Under the pieces are notes generated by a model. It ran no database searches. It was not told where the DNA came from and saw only the letters and a program-made list of their open reading frames with translations. From Magicicada septendecula (taxonomy: Eukaryota; Arthropoda; Insecta; Hemiptera; Cicadidae), in NCBI GenBank assembly GCA_034769895.1, contig CM068367.1, forward strand, positions 127,770,927-127,834,926: a DNA stretch of 64,000 nucleotides, in the 5' to 3' direction. Each line of letters opens with the position of its first letter. Within the stretch, counting starts at the first letter, position 1. Below, piece after piece: positions 11,359 to 23,997 of the stretch. The position numbers and the translations under genes were made by a program.

Positions 11359-13417
11359 TTATAATCTAATCCCACTGCGCCAGTGCTTTGTTCCAATCAG
11401 TCGAGTTCAAACCAAAACGAGGACAAATGAAAACATGTCGCACATGTGATCTGACAAATTCCTATAATGTTGCACACGACTTCCTACGGAATATGCGATA
11501 ATACAGAAGCAGTCTACTTTTTGAGTAATCTAATAAAAACGTGGCTTTTTAATAATTATACCAAGGAGATGATAAATCTAAAAAAAAACCTCTTCTACTC
11601 AGTCTTTTTGGGCCCTCGCTACACGTTATTTCTCATATACCGTGAAATAATGTGTGAACATTAACGTCTGGTAACGTATCTATCATGGATACACTGTCGA
11701 AGAGTCTTCTCATTCGATACGAGTTGGATCATATAAATCCTACTTGTAACGGAGTAACGTCCATTTAAATTCTTCATAAAAAAAAGAATAAAAACCATTT
11801 TTAAACTCATAACTGACGTACTTTCAAATAAATACTGGACATTCAACGGTGTTCGCTGCCAGAATTCAGTTTTCAACCAAAAGGTCAAACAATGTTCACT
11901 GGCACCACTTATAAATTCATCCCTTTTGAAATTAGGGGGAGCGGTAGGTATTTCCAACACAATTCACCCTAGCCGGCGTGCATCGCCCGTCGCTGTTTCA
12001 AATGATTTATAGTGCTCTCAGTGCGGTATACCTCCTCCCTCAAACAAACAAAAAAATCCAATAGAAAGTGGACTATAATAGAACTAACTAATCCACGTGT
12101 ATTCCGAACCTGGAAGCAATCTATAGCAAAAGTAATTAAACTTGCACTGTCTACACCCGAGACTCCAACAAAAATAATAAGCAACACACTACACAATACT
12201 ATTATTCTTAAACTAACGTCACAAGTTAAACGTATAAATATTTTATAACTCTGCAACCTATATTTAATCAAATGAAAATCACCGACCAATAACTACGTTC
12301 ACTAATTAGTTAAGTTCTTTTATATGATTATTTATGTAATGACAATAACTAATGTGTGATTTCGTTTATTATACTGTGTTCAATGTACACAATGGATCCA
12401 AATTACAAATTCCAATGACTACAAAATGAAGTTTCGTTGCCCATCGGACTGGGTCTGCTCCAGTCCGACCCAGCCTAAAGGACTGGATTTCTTCTATATA
12501 ATCTACACTCCTTTTCTCCATTTCGTGTTATCTTTTCGCTCCTTGACAATTCTATTCATCAGCCTAATTTGAACCTTTACCATATAAAGTTCATTTCTCT
12601 TTCACACATTAAAATACTACAACTTGGGTAGGAAGTTCTCAATTCGAGACGAGTAACTTGCTTCAATTTCCATTTACTTCTCGCTAAAAACAAATGTTTT
12701 GAGTCAGAAACACATAACTGCAAACGCCATCCATACATTTTTTCCTCATTACTGTTTTCAATTTTGATAGCTGCCAAACGTTTCGTGTTCACCAGACACA
12801 CAAACTAGAAGAATTCACTTCTCGTCTGACGTCACACGGCTCGTCGATAACACACGGACGCTGATGCCATCATCATAAAACACGGTTATTAACCACTCTC
12901 AAACACGTGAGCGTGGTCGCACGAATTCCCGACCGAGGTGTGCCCCACGGTGACGTCACTCGACACAACTGAGAGAATTCGACCGCGCGTTACGTAATAC
13001 CTGTATTACGTGCATTTACGGTGTCTAAATATACAACGCATTTCTGCATTCTTTATATCTGATATAGATTGGAGCGATATCGCATTCCATCGTGATTTTT
13101 TTTAGAACACTTGAATCACCTCCAGAAATACTGTATTAAATGATACGCACAAGCTTGATTACGCCAGTGCTCACATTTAAATAATCATCACATTTCTGAC
13201 ATATACATGGATGACGTATTTTGGAAACGGAAGTCAAAACATGACTCAGGAATATCACTTCAACAAAACATAAACCTGAATTCTTTATTATAATGCACAC
13301 CATACAAGATTCGTTGTAAAACGGGATGTTTACGGCTAATAACATATTATAAAATTATGAGCTGAAGACCCATGCTACAAAATATAAAAAACATTCGTGA
13401 GTCAGCTCAGAATGTCT
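11359..13417. other. No gene recognised
   Basis: AT-rich; CpG content rises at about 12820-12990 (CGTCACACGGCTCG, GACCGCGCG) without any recognisable frame. Open frames of 99-106 codons on the minus strand at 11661-12289 have no domain similarity I can name. Confidence 0.5.
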
Positions 13418-13757
13418 GAACGAAAGCTCTTGCCAATGATCTTTGGTCCATGGCTAACTGAAGATAGGTCCTGGAGGATACGAACGAATTATGAATTGGA
13501 TCAATTAATTGTTCGGTTCATCAAGAGCAGAACATTAGAATGGCTGGGTGACATAATTCGAATGGACAACTAAAAGAATAACTAGAAAAATCGCATACTG
13601 GAAACCAATGGGAAGAAGAAATAGAGGAAGGCCTAGGAAAAGATGGATAGATGACGTAGAGAGAGGCTGTATAATTCGAGATGTATGAATGAGAGAGGCT
13701 GGAGAAGGATTACGGTTCTGTAGGGTAAAAGTATGGACACGCACGCCAAGTTTCACG
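13418..13757 (+). mobile_element. LINE 3' fragment, RT C-terminal tail (family A), broken
   Basis: The plus strand reads ERKLLPMIFGPW..., WRIRTNYELDQL, LEWLGDIIRMDN, then after a stop and a frame change GRRNRGRPRKRWIDDVERG. This is the familiar C-terminal end of non-LTR retrotransposon ORF2 proteins: an arginine-rich GRP[R/K]KRW motif following a W-[L/I]-G-H-[V/I]-[I/V]-R-M-D-like motif. Only the extreme 3' end is present, as expected from 5' truncation during target-primed reverse transcription. It carries an in-frame stop and a frameshift, so it is inactive. Confidence 0.85.
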
Positions 13758-15389
13758 ATAATCAGCTGATGCGTTTAGATTAGGTTAAAACTAAGAACTC
13801 GCTTCGTTTGTTCAACTATTGATATCTTATTAGTACCTATTACTATTATTACTACCAGTCTATTATTTAAAAAGTTTATATTTATAAACGCCTGTCCTAT
13901 TTAACCAAGAAAGCTTAACTGGGATTACAGTCGTACGGCTTGGCCAGCCGACGAGTTAGTAACAATGCGCCACCTACACGAACACATTGATCTTGCATTT
14001 TGTTCGGCCCAAGACCAGTTAATACAAATTTGATTCAGAAATGTAATATGAGAGCTCTGTATCCTACATAATTAGTTACTCGGCCGAAGATCCAATCGAT
14101 TCAAAAAAACGATTACGTGTAAACAAAACAACTTGTTATTTACAGGTTCGTCTGTTACGCGGTACGACTGCAAACTGAGAAACAGATTTAAAAGCGAGTT
14201 GCATCTGCTGTTTATATACTGTTTACAAGTAGGCCTACAGTACCACTGACCTGAATTTTAATTTTAACGTAAGTTCTAAACTCGCACCCATACATATACA
14301 GTACATATCAATATCAGAGTAGTGCCGACAGCAATATGGTGCGTTAAGTAATAACACTTAAATAACGGAACTACGTTTAGAATTCGGGTCGCCAACGTAA
14401 AAAAAGTGTAGCGAATTCTACCCGTTACCACAACTGTTCTGGTAATATCTTTCCTAAATAAATTTTTTTTTAATGGAAACACAAGTCAATACTTTTGTTA
14501 TGGTGATATAAATCTCCTGTTTCACTTCACGTTTTGTCTGTTAACGATTGTCATGACTTCATCGACCTAGGCTTTTGGATGTCAACAGAAAGGGGAAATA
14601 CATTAATCTGATTGCAATGTATACACATAACGCCTGTGGATTCTCAGACATTTATACAATTATCACGACAAACAACCGACGCTATAAAAAGTCGCTCGTG
14701 TTCGTGAGCGCATAACGAAAGTTTATTTTTTTTATCTTCTATAATCATTTTTCCTACATTTTAGTTATGCGTATCGTGACAAACATAAAACATTTCCCTT
14801 AATATTCTTCGAAATTGTTCATTAAACGACATTTCTGCAGTGAGGAATGACTGCAACAAAACGATCTGTTGTTATTATCGTATTAATTACTGCTAATCGT
14901 TAATTAATAATTTGTTACTTAAAGCTAGGATGGGTATTAATTTTTATTGTGAAAGATTGTCAAAAACCTCGAAAAATCAATAATTTTAAAGTTTTATGAA
15001 CAGTCTTTCAATAGAAAAAACAGAAACAAGCGAACGCTTAGTTATTTTACTCTATTTTGTATCGATTAACTTTGTGTGCAAGCGCTTTTAAAGTATGGGT
15101 TTTTTACTTACACTGATATGGCAAATTTTTTAAAATTTTACACATTAGAATGTGGTAAATCAATTCAGAGTTTTAGAAATTTGTAGATAGTAATTAACTT
15201 GCAGTTAGTACTACACAATAAATTCTGCACAACGCACTCATAAGCTACAATTTCAGTTCGCAAAGTCAGAAAGAAGGAACGAAAAATTAGTGAGACCTAT
15301 TTCTTCGCAACAAGTTAACAAATTATCTTGCAATCATAAAGCCATTCCAGAGTTATACTTAGCCTACTTGAAAATTTTATCACCCACTG
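13758..15389. other. No gene recognised
   Basis: AT-rich sequence without identifiable coding or repeat structure. Confidence 0.5.
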
Positions 15390-15899
15390 AGGTAGTCATC
15401 ATCATCATCTTCACGGATTAAACCACGGATGGTTTGTTCCGGTCCCAAATAGGCAAAGATTAGAGCTGGTCACTTCAGCGCATCCTCGGACGTCCCACAC
15501 CTTTCCGTCCCCTCGGCTTATAGTTCCATAGTTGTTTGGGGATACGGTAGTCATCCATTCGCCAAAGATGTTTCCACCAATTCAGCCGATACTGGGCGAT
15601 CCTGTCGAGTATACTCAGAATATTCAGTTCCTGCCGTATATCTGTGTTTCTTTTATGATCATGGAGAGTATACCCTGCCACGTGCCTGAGAAATCTCATT
15701 TCAGCCGCTTGGATGCGACTGGCCTGGCCTTTCGTTATAGTCCAATTCTCAGACCCATAAAGAAGTGTGGGAAGAGCCATCACCTTGTAGAATTTTAGGC
15801 GTGTTTCTTTACTTGCTGCCTTAAGGGTTCGCCTAATGGTCCCGCATATAAGGTTGAATTTATGCAACTTATTCACAACGTCGTTGCTTGCATTATAAG
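15390..15899 (-). mobile_element. LINE 3' fragment (family B), long open RT tail
   Basis: On the minus strand about 140 codons stay open from 15897 to 15475, including NKLHKFNLICGTIRRTLK, FYKVMALPTLLYGSENW, RIQAAEMRFLRHVAGYT and a terminal GRKGVGRPRMR. This is the thumb/C-terminal part of a non-LTR retrotransposon reverse transcriptase of the type abundant in insect genomes; the catalytic YxDD region is not included. The element ends in a (GAT)n-like tail near 15400, after GACCGGAACAAACC. A more decayed relative lies on the plus strand at 23296-23876 and ends in the same way. The open frame could invite a false protein annotation; it is a truncated mobile-element fragment. Confidence 0.88.
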
Positions 15900-18862
15900 A
15901 TACGGAGGTAGTGATTATGAACTAAAAATAGGATTGCAAAGGATAAAACAGCCACCTGCCGACATCTGTAGTAGGAATACAGCAAATGTGACGAGACTCC
16001 TTGTTATTAAAAATACGCGTTTTATTACAGAAATATTTCTAGAAACGAATGATCCCCCTTCCAAAGCCATTCAGGCTGCAGTCACAAGAAAAAGAATCTT
16101 AGAAAGACTCTGACTCGATGAAAACGTCGACCATCGGCGTGGATGATTTAAAACTGCCCCATAAATTAGTGCGGAATGGACGCAGTTTTCAGCAGTACGT
16201 GCCAGAAGTGGCGGCGCATCTGGTGACGGTGTCTGTGCCAGTAACTAGTTTGGCGTCGGTATGAGCGAGAACACGCCCCGATAATTTCAAACATGCACGC
16301 GGAATCGCAAAGTGAGATCACTTTGCTGTTGCTAAAAACCTTGGCTCAAATATGAAAAGAAACTCCGCATCGTAAAAATCCTACGCATTTGCGTCAAAAA
16401 TAATTCTCCTCTGACTCCAACAGATCTGGACAAGGGAGAGGACCATATCGTTCCCCCCAAAACTCCATTATTTCTTAAGAAAGCTTAAGCTGATTTCATT
16501 TTTTCATGCTGACTGACAAAAAACAATGAGATACAAAATAAAAACAATCTCATTACAGCTGAGCTAACATTACGAAAAGATGATGTAGAATTTCATAAAC
16601 CATTAGAGTACGAACACATTACTAACGCGTTAGGAGAAAAAAAAGAGGAGAAATACGACGTAAGAATTACATTAAAGGGAAAAGACGACTTAACAGAAAT
16701 ACGTTAGAACAGCAAACATCAATAGTGATGGACTAGAATCACTGAGGGAGAAGAGATATGCCTTGGAGAAATGAAGCAGTTGAACCTATGGAAAAGTTTC
16801 AGAACAGAGATTGGAAAACGATCGTAGCATTAACACTTTCACGCCGACGTCAAATGTTTAGTAAAACTGTCTCCAGGGCTGTTGGGCCATGTTCCGTTTC
16901 TTATAAGTTACAAACGTAGCTGCGGCAGCCATCTGCAATGGTCTTCTGGATCACACGTTTTATTGGAAATTTTACTGTTTAAAACGGACAGACTTAAACG
17001 GTGGGTGACAGGAAAGAAATAGTGAGAGCTGCATTATATAAAGTGCCGAAGTGAAAAATTAGAACTAGGCCGGGTACACCTGTCACAAATAACGAAGGCC
17101 ATTTGTACAACGGTTTCCCTGACGATTTTACTGACTGATGTACATCATGATTCATCAATGATCAGAATGTTTTCCCAACAGACGTCTTCAAACGCATGTC
17201 TAATTTTGCAAAAGCACAATCGCGCACCAACTAACTCATCGACGCAAGACGTTCCCCAGATTCGCTCAAATCGAACGCAATCTCGTACATGTGTGGCAAA
17301 TACTGTCAAGAGATTCTAAATAAAACAAAGTATCGCGCATACGGCTTCTTATTTATCTGTAGGGCCAACTACTAAAAATATATCCGGGGGGTAGTGGGGG
17401 GGCAATGCACCGAACAGTGTCTGTCTGGTGACTCATTACGAGCGTCTCGGGTGATTCCCGTGTGCGGTGCGATCTCACCTAACCCCTCCACGATGCATCA
17501 AAACAACTCATTGTTCTGTTATAATAGCGGCCTCCGACGCGCGTGGCGTAGCGTGTCCTGCCCACATCATCTAAAGCAAATGAACTCTTGCGAAACGAGA
17601 TGGCTCTTTCTCTCTCACCTTCCTTTCGTCTCTTTCATCCTCCATCATGTCTACCCCTCTCTAGCATGAGCATTCTCTTTAATATCACGTTTATAAGATT
17701 TTGTTGTTGCACTTATAGAGACGTTCTTCATTACGCAAAAGCTACTTCCTGTTTCACTCTTTTCTTATTTTGTTATAATTATGGGCCAGCGTTCTCTGGT
17801 ACAGCAAAACGTCGTTCTGGCTCGGAGAGTCCTATTTAGTGTGTAAGCGTACATTACCGAACGAAATAGATGGGAGGGTACAAAAGTCTGATAACTTTCA
17901 CCACGGTGTCAAAAGAGCATGGTGTTTATCAAAACGATGAAAACGTTCAAGCATGATCGGGGGATCCTGCAAGAAGCAGGTCTGGGGATTTCGAAGCAGG
18001 AAAAGAACCTCGTAACTCACGCGTTCACTGCACAACGAAAGGTTGGCATGAAATGGAGAAAGTACTAGAACTGTTTCTTAGGTTACTGTTTACAACATTC
18101 TCCAGAAAAATCTTGAGCGGGACGGGAATAGGGCACTGAACTTCATACTATTCCACACATGTACAGTACGAAGTAACGATACCGAAGCTGAAGTAGAAAA
18201 CAGCAACACTAATGAAATGGGACAAAGTAAAATATGCGAGCGATACGGCCGGATATTACCGTGTTAATCCGTAAATACCAGTTACGGTACAGTAGTAGCC
18301 CTACGTCGTCGTCTACACATTCGACTCACTGATGCAGTCTCAGCAGTGTACCTTCTAGCCTACTCCACACGTGACTAATGATTTCATCTCGCAGCTGCTT
18401 GCTTGCATATTATACACTACTGTGTTTATGAACCAACAGTTTTAGCACAGTTGCATATCTAACGCCTGGCGTTAATACACACGTGCTAACTGTAGCTGGA
18501 ACAAATGCGCGCTAGGCAAATGAGCCTTAACGTACACGACCCAACAACTCCAATGAAACGAAACAAAATATTATCAGTACCGGTACCTATATTTATAAAA
18601 AGGTTTTCTGAATGACGCATTATCGTTGCTGACCGCTGCTTATGAACGTTCAAATAAGACGACAGCTAGTCACGAATCTGTTCTATCGCTGAATAACGGG
18701 CAATATTTTTCGAAAGCATTTATTTTTAGAAAAGTCTTCATTGTTTTTCCGAATACAGCTTGTTGTTCGTACAGCACTTTCAACGTTATACAAAATACTC
18801 AATTAGCTTTTTATGTAACTACAGTCTAGTAATTTGATTAACACGCAATTTTGAACTACTGT
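15900..18862. other. No gene recognised; CpG-richer stretches
   Basis: Mixed composition with CpG-rich stretches near 16120-16300 and 17390-17560. The 91- and 83-codon frames at 17394-17839 lack recognisable domains. Confidence 0.5.
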
Positions 18863-19047
18863 ATTATGTTTTTGAAGTGTTTTTCCGGTAAAAGTCAAAA
18901 ATGTCTTTTAGGACAACGCTTCACTGATATTACAATGAGTATCCTCAGGTCTATGTGGGGACACATGTAGTTAAATAGACCTGAGGATACTCACTGTAAT
19001 TTGAGTGAAACGTTGTCATACCGGAAGAACGCTTCAAAAACATAATG
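18863..19047. mobile_element. 185-bp foldback element with CTGAGGA-hairpin-GAAAC motif
   Basis: Two arms, 18863-18955 and 18970-19047, are imperfect inverted copies. Both carry ATTATGTTTTTGAAG ends and a near-perfect core ATAGACCTGAGGATACTCA around a short unpaired centre. On the plus strand of the right arm, CTGAGGA (18981-18987) is followed by an ACTCA/TGAGT hairpin and GAAACGTTGTC (19007-19017). Non-coding; probably a miniature foldback element. Confidence 0.75.
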
Positions 19048-19189
19048 CACACCGGCTACGGGAAGCCTACGAGGTAATATAATTTTGATCTAACTTAACA
19101 CTACTTCTTAAAAATTATTTTCTATCTACAGCATTTAGGTTTTCGTTATACACTGGTACGTTTCCTAAATCCTTCAACCAATTATTTTT

Positions 19190-19235
<46 letters not shown>

Positions 19236-20035
19236 CCCGGTTTTCTTCAAAGAACATAAGAAACGCTTGGTGACTTCCAAATGTATTCAAGAAGGTGGCT
19301 GTGTGTAAACAAATGTTGTGTTCTGTATAAAAAAAAGGGAGTTGTAATACGCAGTGCTACACACACAGTAACGAGTTGAAACTTTTTACTGCTGTTGTTA
19401 CAAGTAGGACTGCACCATGAAGATTGTTTGACGCATTAACAATTGCAACGCTTTGCAGTGGCTTCTCCAACGCACACGAGCACTTTGTACTATTATTTAA
19501 TTGTTTAATCATTAAGCTAACCTGATTACATTTTAAAGTTACTTTTTTATCGGTTTTACACAGACATCAGATTTTTTGTTCGTTGTATGGACAAGTAAAT
19601 AAATATAAACAAGCCTTCTCGATACTTCTTATCTACAACGCTATCGAGAGTACTACAACTCAATCATGTTTCTTTCAGTGACGATCACAATGGCATTGTA
19701 TCAACTTCTATTGTGTTTCAATGTATTTTCAGTATCACTAACATTATCACTATCATCACTACCACCGTCATCCCCATCGACAACTGTTGGGCTTACGACG
19801 GCACGATACAACTTGGGGTTCTGCCAATTCTCGCGCAAATTAGCCGTGACAAACAGAACGCAAAATTCGAAAGGGATGTTTGTTTATGAGGAAACTTATT
19901 ACTAAGCTGTGTCGTCCACCTAAATTGGTTTTGTATTATCTGTTTTCGGTAGTAGGAGAGGCGCTATTGAACTGATTCAACACTCAGACGATTCCACTAA
20001 ACCATCACTTCAACCCCACCTCAATAACAGCTTGC
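19048..20035. other. No gene recognised; contains poly(A)
   Basis: Contains the A44 run described separately. No coding frame with recognisable similarity. Confidence 0.5.
19191..19234 (+). repeat. Poly(A) tract of about 44 A
   Basis: An uninterrupted A-run. It could be the 3' tail of a retroposed sequence, but I see no recognisable retroposed body upstream and no flanking duplication. Confidence 0.95.
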
Positions 20036-20420
20036 GACATTATTATACTCCGGTTACATTTTCATTTTATATACATTTCTCAAGATGTTTTCGCGTCTTA
20101 AACATCAAGATGTTTTGCGTTATAAGCGTTTCATGCGTGTGACGGTTTGACTTAACAAATGGACTCAATACTGAGACGGTTCCACAACATAATCGTAGCT
20201 AGTGAACGCCTTGTCAGTCCGATTTAGGACCGCTAAGCCATGCTACCTAAATTTATGTTATTCAATACACAATTTTTCTAACGGTTGCCATATTAATATA
20301 CTCCAGTTAGATTTTTATTTTATAAACATACGTTAATGATTTGTATTTATGCATGTGACAATTGACTTTACAATACGGCCAAGATGTTTTCGACAACACG
20401 ATCGTATACCGCTAGTTATG
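20036..20420. repeat. Diverged tandem duplication, period about 251 bp
   Basis: The block from about 20036 (TTATACTCCGGTTACATTTT, then GTGTGACGGTTTGACTTAAC) recurs in the same order from about 20287 (ATATACTCCAGTTAGATTTT, then CATGTGACAATTGACTTTAC), with many substitutions and indels. This looks like an old local duplication. Confidence 0.5.
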
Positions 20421-22987
20421 ACAAATTTTTATTGTTTAAAAGAGAAACAGGATATTAGATTTGCATTAATCATCGAGGGGGAGAAAAACAATACCGACGC
20501 CACAAGAATGTTTTATTGCCGTCTATATGAACAAATGACACCACCATCATAGATAAGATAAACGAAATATGTCTGGAATCTGTTTTGTACACAACAAAAT
20601 TAAACAAGAAAAAATCCCCTGAAATAAAGCCTTCAAGGCCAACAACACATATAATTAAACAAATATGCACTGACCTGAGACATGCGCTAATATCGCTGCT
20701 GCGTTGTGACAACAGCTGATACGAAATCAGTCTGCATGTGATAACACGATCACATGTTTTCTGGCGACGACAATGTTTCAACTGTGCGCAAATATTTGTT
20801 CGCGGCTTCAATGCTTAACCATAATTTAACACGGTGCACTAATTCCGTCACCGTATTATTTACTTATCACAACTGCATACACAGACATGTATGTGCAAAC
20901 GTACACGTACCTCACCCAGCGACTGTACCGAAAATTTCTGTAATGTCTCCACGTATTCGATTCCTATAGGTCGAAGAAGTTAAATTATTCCTCTTCAAGT
21001 TACTGTTCTTAAAACTGTACCGCAGATATTATGACGACCACAACTTAGCAATAGTGATATTTCCTAAGTCATGAACAGAAATAAATTAACGTTATGACTA
21101 TGATCTTTTGAGTCACACAAAACGTATACAAACGCATCTCACATGGGTTTCCACAAAAATAAAACCTACGGGTGGCTGATTTCAATTAATACAGGTCTCG
21201 TTGGACAGCCACGAAGCACACACGGCCTTGCACGCAAACAAAATCCCGACATTCTTCTCTACAGTACGCACACCAGTTTTGCTGACGAGACGCCTGAGGA
21301 TCGCGGGGTCTACTGAATGATAGTGCGTGCTTGTGTTGGTGCGGTATTACTGGTTCTGTAAACATTGTTCAGACGTATTTAGTTGTAATTTTGTGTGCGT
21401 ATTAGATTTAACGTTCGTACATTAGGCCTATATGTAAGTGTTTTTTGGCGAACTGCTTATAGTACATAAAGTACAGTGAAAAATAAAGTACGTTACACCG
21501 TTAAAAGTAAAAAAAATAAACCTGTGAAAGTAAGTTATTTTGTATGAATGTCGAGGACGTCTTTCGTGTGTCGGACAAAATAATACTCCGGCTCGCAGAA
21601 CGAATCGCAGCGACAGCGTACTTTTCCTTAGCTATTTTCAGCGCGTATAGTTAAATAGAGCATTTTTATGGGTCTTTCTAACCGACGTCATTTGGAACAT
21701 GCATTACAGTTTACCGCCGACTATGTAGGCCTATATTAAATAATAAATATGGATTTAAATGTATAACCACAGAATAGTTATAACAATGTGGTAATCCACA
21801 TTTGGACATACGCTAAATATACGTTACTACTATACTTTTCGCATGGAAGTAGATATGAGCGTGTTTGCATTCGCACACAAATGTATACTAATACGACATA
21901 CGGTGACTTGTCGACGAAATTTGCAAAGCGCTGAATCACCTTGGCCAAACACATCCATTAGGTCTAATCGTTAAAACATGTACCCGAACAACGCAGTCGC
22001 ATGTAAAACATCACAACCGCACAGCATAAAGCTTACCTCATTGTGTCCACACTTGTACCTGTGCAAATTCCAGAAAACATTTACTTACAAATAACCACTT
22101 ATTCTTCTTCAAGCGGGGGACCTATTAACACTACTGAGTTTTAAAAATATCTCGTCTACTGAGAAGTGTCAAGTTTAAAACGCCGACAGAATTCTTCGAA
22201 AACAACCCAGCTCTTGACGGGACAGGGCGTTTTCTACATAAGCGACTTGCTCAATACAAACGTCCGTCATTTCGTGAACGCAAACTGTGACTGCCGGAAT
22301 TGTCATGGCTGTCAGACACGTCTGACAACTGTGATTTCTCATTTCTGGTGGCTTCAAGGATTTGGTAAAGTCGCCTGTTCCGATACTGGGTATCTTTTGA
22401 AATACGACTGCTACCTGCTATCTTGCAAACGAAATGTGTTATCTATTTCGCGTAACGAGTGTTAGTTACGCATAATTGTTTAGGGCATTTATCGGAAAAT
22501 GAAACAATGTTTCATGTAATCTATGCCAAAGAGAACAGCCACCATCGTTCTGCACGTTATCAAAGATTACATTATTTAGATTATTCCCGAAACAACAAAT
22601 CATCTCCGGCAATAGTATGGGCTTTCTGCAACGGTATTCCTAACTTGTCTGCTATCAATTTAGAACATTTAACTGTAAACCGTCCCCAAATTTTGTAGAT
22701 TCCTAAGTCGGCGCTCGTACCCAATGGGCTCTGAGTCCTTACGCGCGACGGCAAAGCGGAGCAAACCGTAAAGAACGCGAAAATTTTAGAGAATTACTTG
22801 TCTGTAGTCTGTATTGTATGATGACAGGTAAGCCTATGTGGCAACGCAAGACAAAGCCGTATTTCAACAAATACAAATGAGAAACGACAATATAGGTCAT
22901 ACTGCCCATCAGAGTGAACCGATATATTTGGTTAGCTTACAATCCATTTTATATCCACTGAATTTCATAAATTACCTTCTTTTAGTG
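20421..22987. other. No gene recognised
   Basis: Open frames of up to 113 codons (20470-20811 minus, 22166-22465 plus) show no domain that I recognise. No RNA gene noticed. Confidence 0.5.
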
Positions 22988-23222
22988 AAATGTGATTTTT
23001 ACGATCAGTAGTAGGAGTATCACGGAGGGACCGTCTAAGAATTGATGATTTAAGGAACATCCTTGGAATATACAACCTAAACGAAAGGATACAGCAATGC
23101 ATACAGGATTGGACAGACCATGTTGATAGGATGTATATGAACAGGATACCAAAACAAATTTTGGTGGTTTACAATTCGAAAGAACGGAGGAATATTGGAA
23201 GACCAAAGAAAAAATGGTTGTA
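22988..23222 (+). mobile_element. LINE 3' fragment (family C), RT C-terminal tail
   Basis: The plus strand reads VSRRDRLRIDDLRNILGIY, NLNERIQQCIQDWTDHVDRM, MNRIPKQILVVY and RRNIGRPKKKWL before a stop. The order (RRDR[L/I]R..DIR, W..H..RM..NR.PK, GRP.KRW) is that of the C-terminal tail of insect non-LTR retrotransposon reverse transcriptases. The frame is open over about 70 codons. Only the 3' end is present. Family B (23296) begins less than 80 bp downstream. Confidence 0.82.
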
Positions 23223-23295
23223 GCAAGGAGTGCGCAACGGATCTAAGGTCCACAGCCTGAAGAAGAAGAAAACCTTCATTTACCTTCTTCTACTA

Positions 23296-23876
23296 AAAAT
23301 TGTTGAAGATGGTAATGTTCTGGAGCAGGTCAGTAATTTTGAATATCTCTCTGGTCTGCAATGTATCTTATATTATAAACGATCATGAGGTGAAGACGCC
23401 GCACAAGTTAACCACATGTGTGGGACCATGTAGAGAACTGTAAAGTCAACTACACATGAAACACGCCAAGTCCTATAAGGTGATGGCCCTCCCTACACTT
23501 CTCTATGGGTCCCAGAACGGACTTTAACGAAGTTCCAGGCCAGTCATATTCAAGCGGCCGAAATGAGATTTCTCAGACACGTGACAGGATATATTCTTCA
23601 AGATCGTAAAAGAAATGTTGATGTAGCCTATGGCAGGAACTGAATATTACGAGTATACCTGATAGGATTGCCCAATATCGACTAAAATTGCTGAAAAATC
23701 TTAACCGAATGAATGAATGCCGCTTCCCAAAACGGCTTATTGAATTATAAGCCGAAAGGTGGGAGAGGTGTGAGTCGTCCGAAGTAGCGTTGGAGTGACC
23801 AGCTTTTTAGTCTATCTGCTTGGAACCGGAACAAACCGTTTTTTGTTTAACCACTGCTGAAGATGATGATGACCTC
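23296..23876 (+). mobile_element. LINE 3' fragment (family B), heavily mutated
   Basis: Translated in changing frames the plus strand gives VEDGNVLEQVSNFEYLSG, SHIQAAEMRFLRHVTGYIL, QDRKRN and GRGVSRPK, with multiple stops. It aligns with the minus-strand copy at 15390-15899 and ends identically: GGAACCGGAACAAACCG, then a GATGATGATGA tail. This is an older, inactive copy of the same family. Confidence 0.82.
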
Positions 23877-23997
23877 CTTTTACAATAAAATTTACTCGTG
23901 CATTTCACTGATAAATATTGAAGATTGAACTTACAACAAAGAACTTGCAATTTAACGCCGGCTCCGAATGCCTACGTAAAGAGGTTTTTTAGGCAGG

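Noticed and set aside
19191-19234. Processed pseudogene tail
   Set aside because: No recognisable gene body upstream and no flanking duplication around the A-run.
20470-20811. 113-codon minus-strand frame
   Set aside because: Length is within chance expectation for 64 kb; composition is unremarkable and no motif is present.
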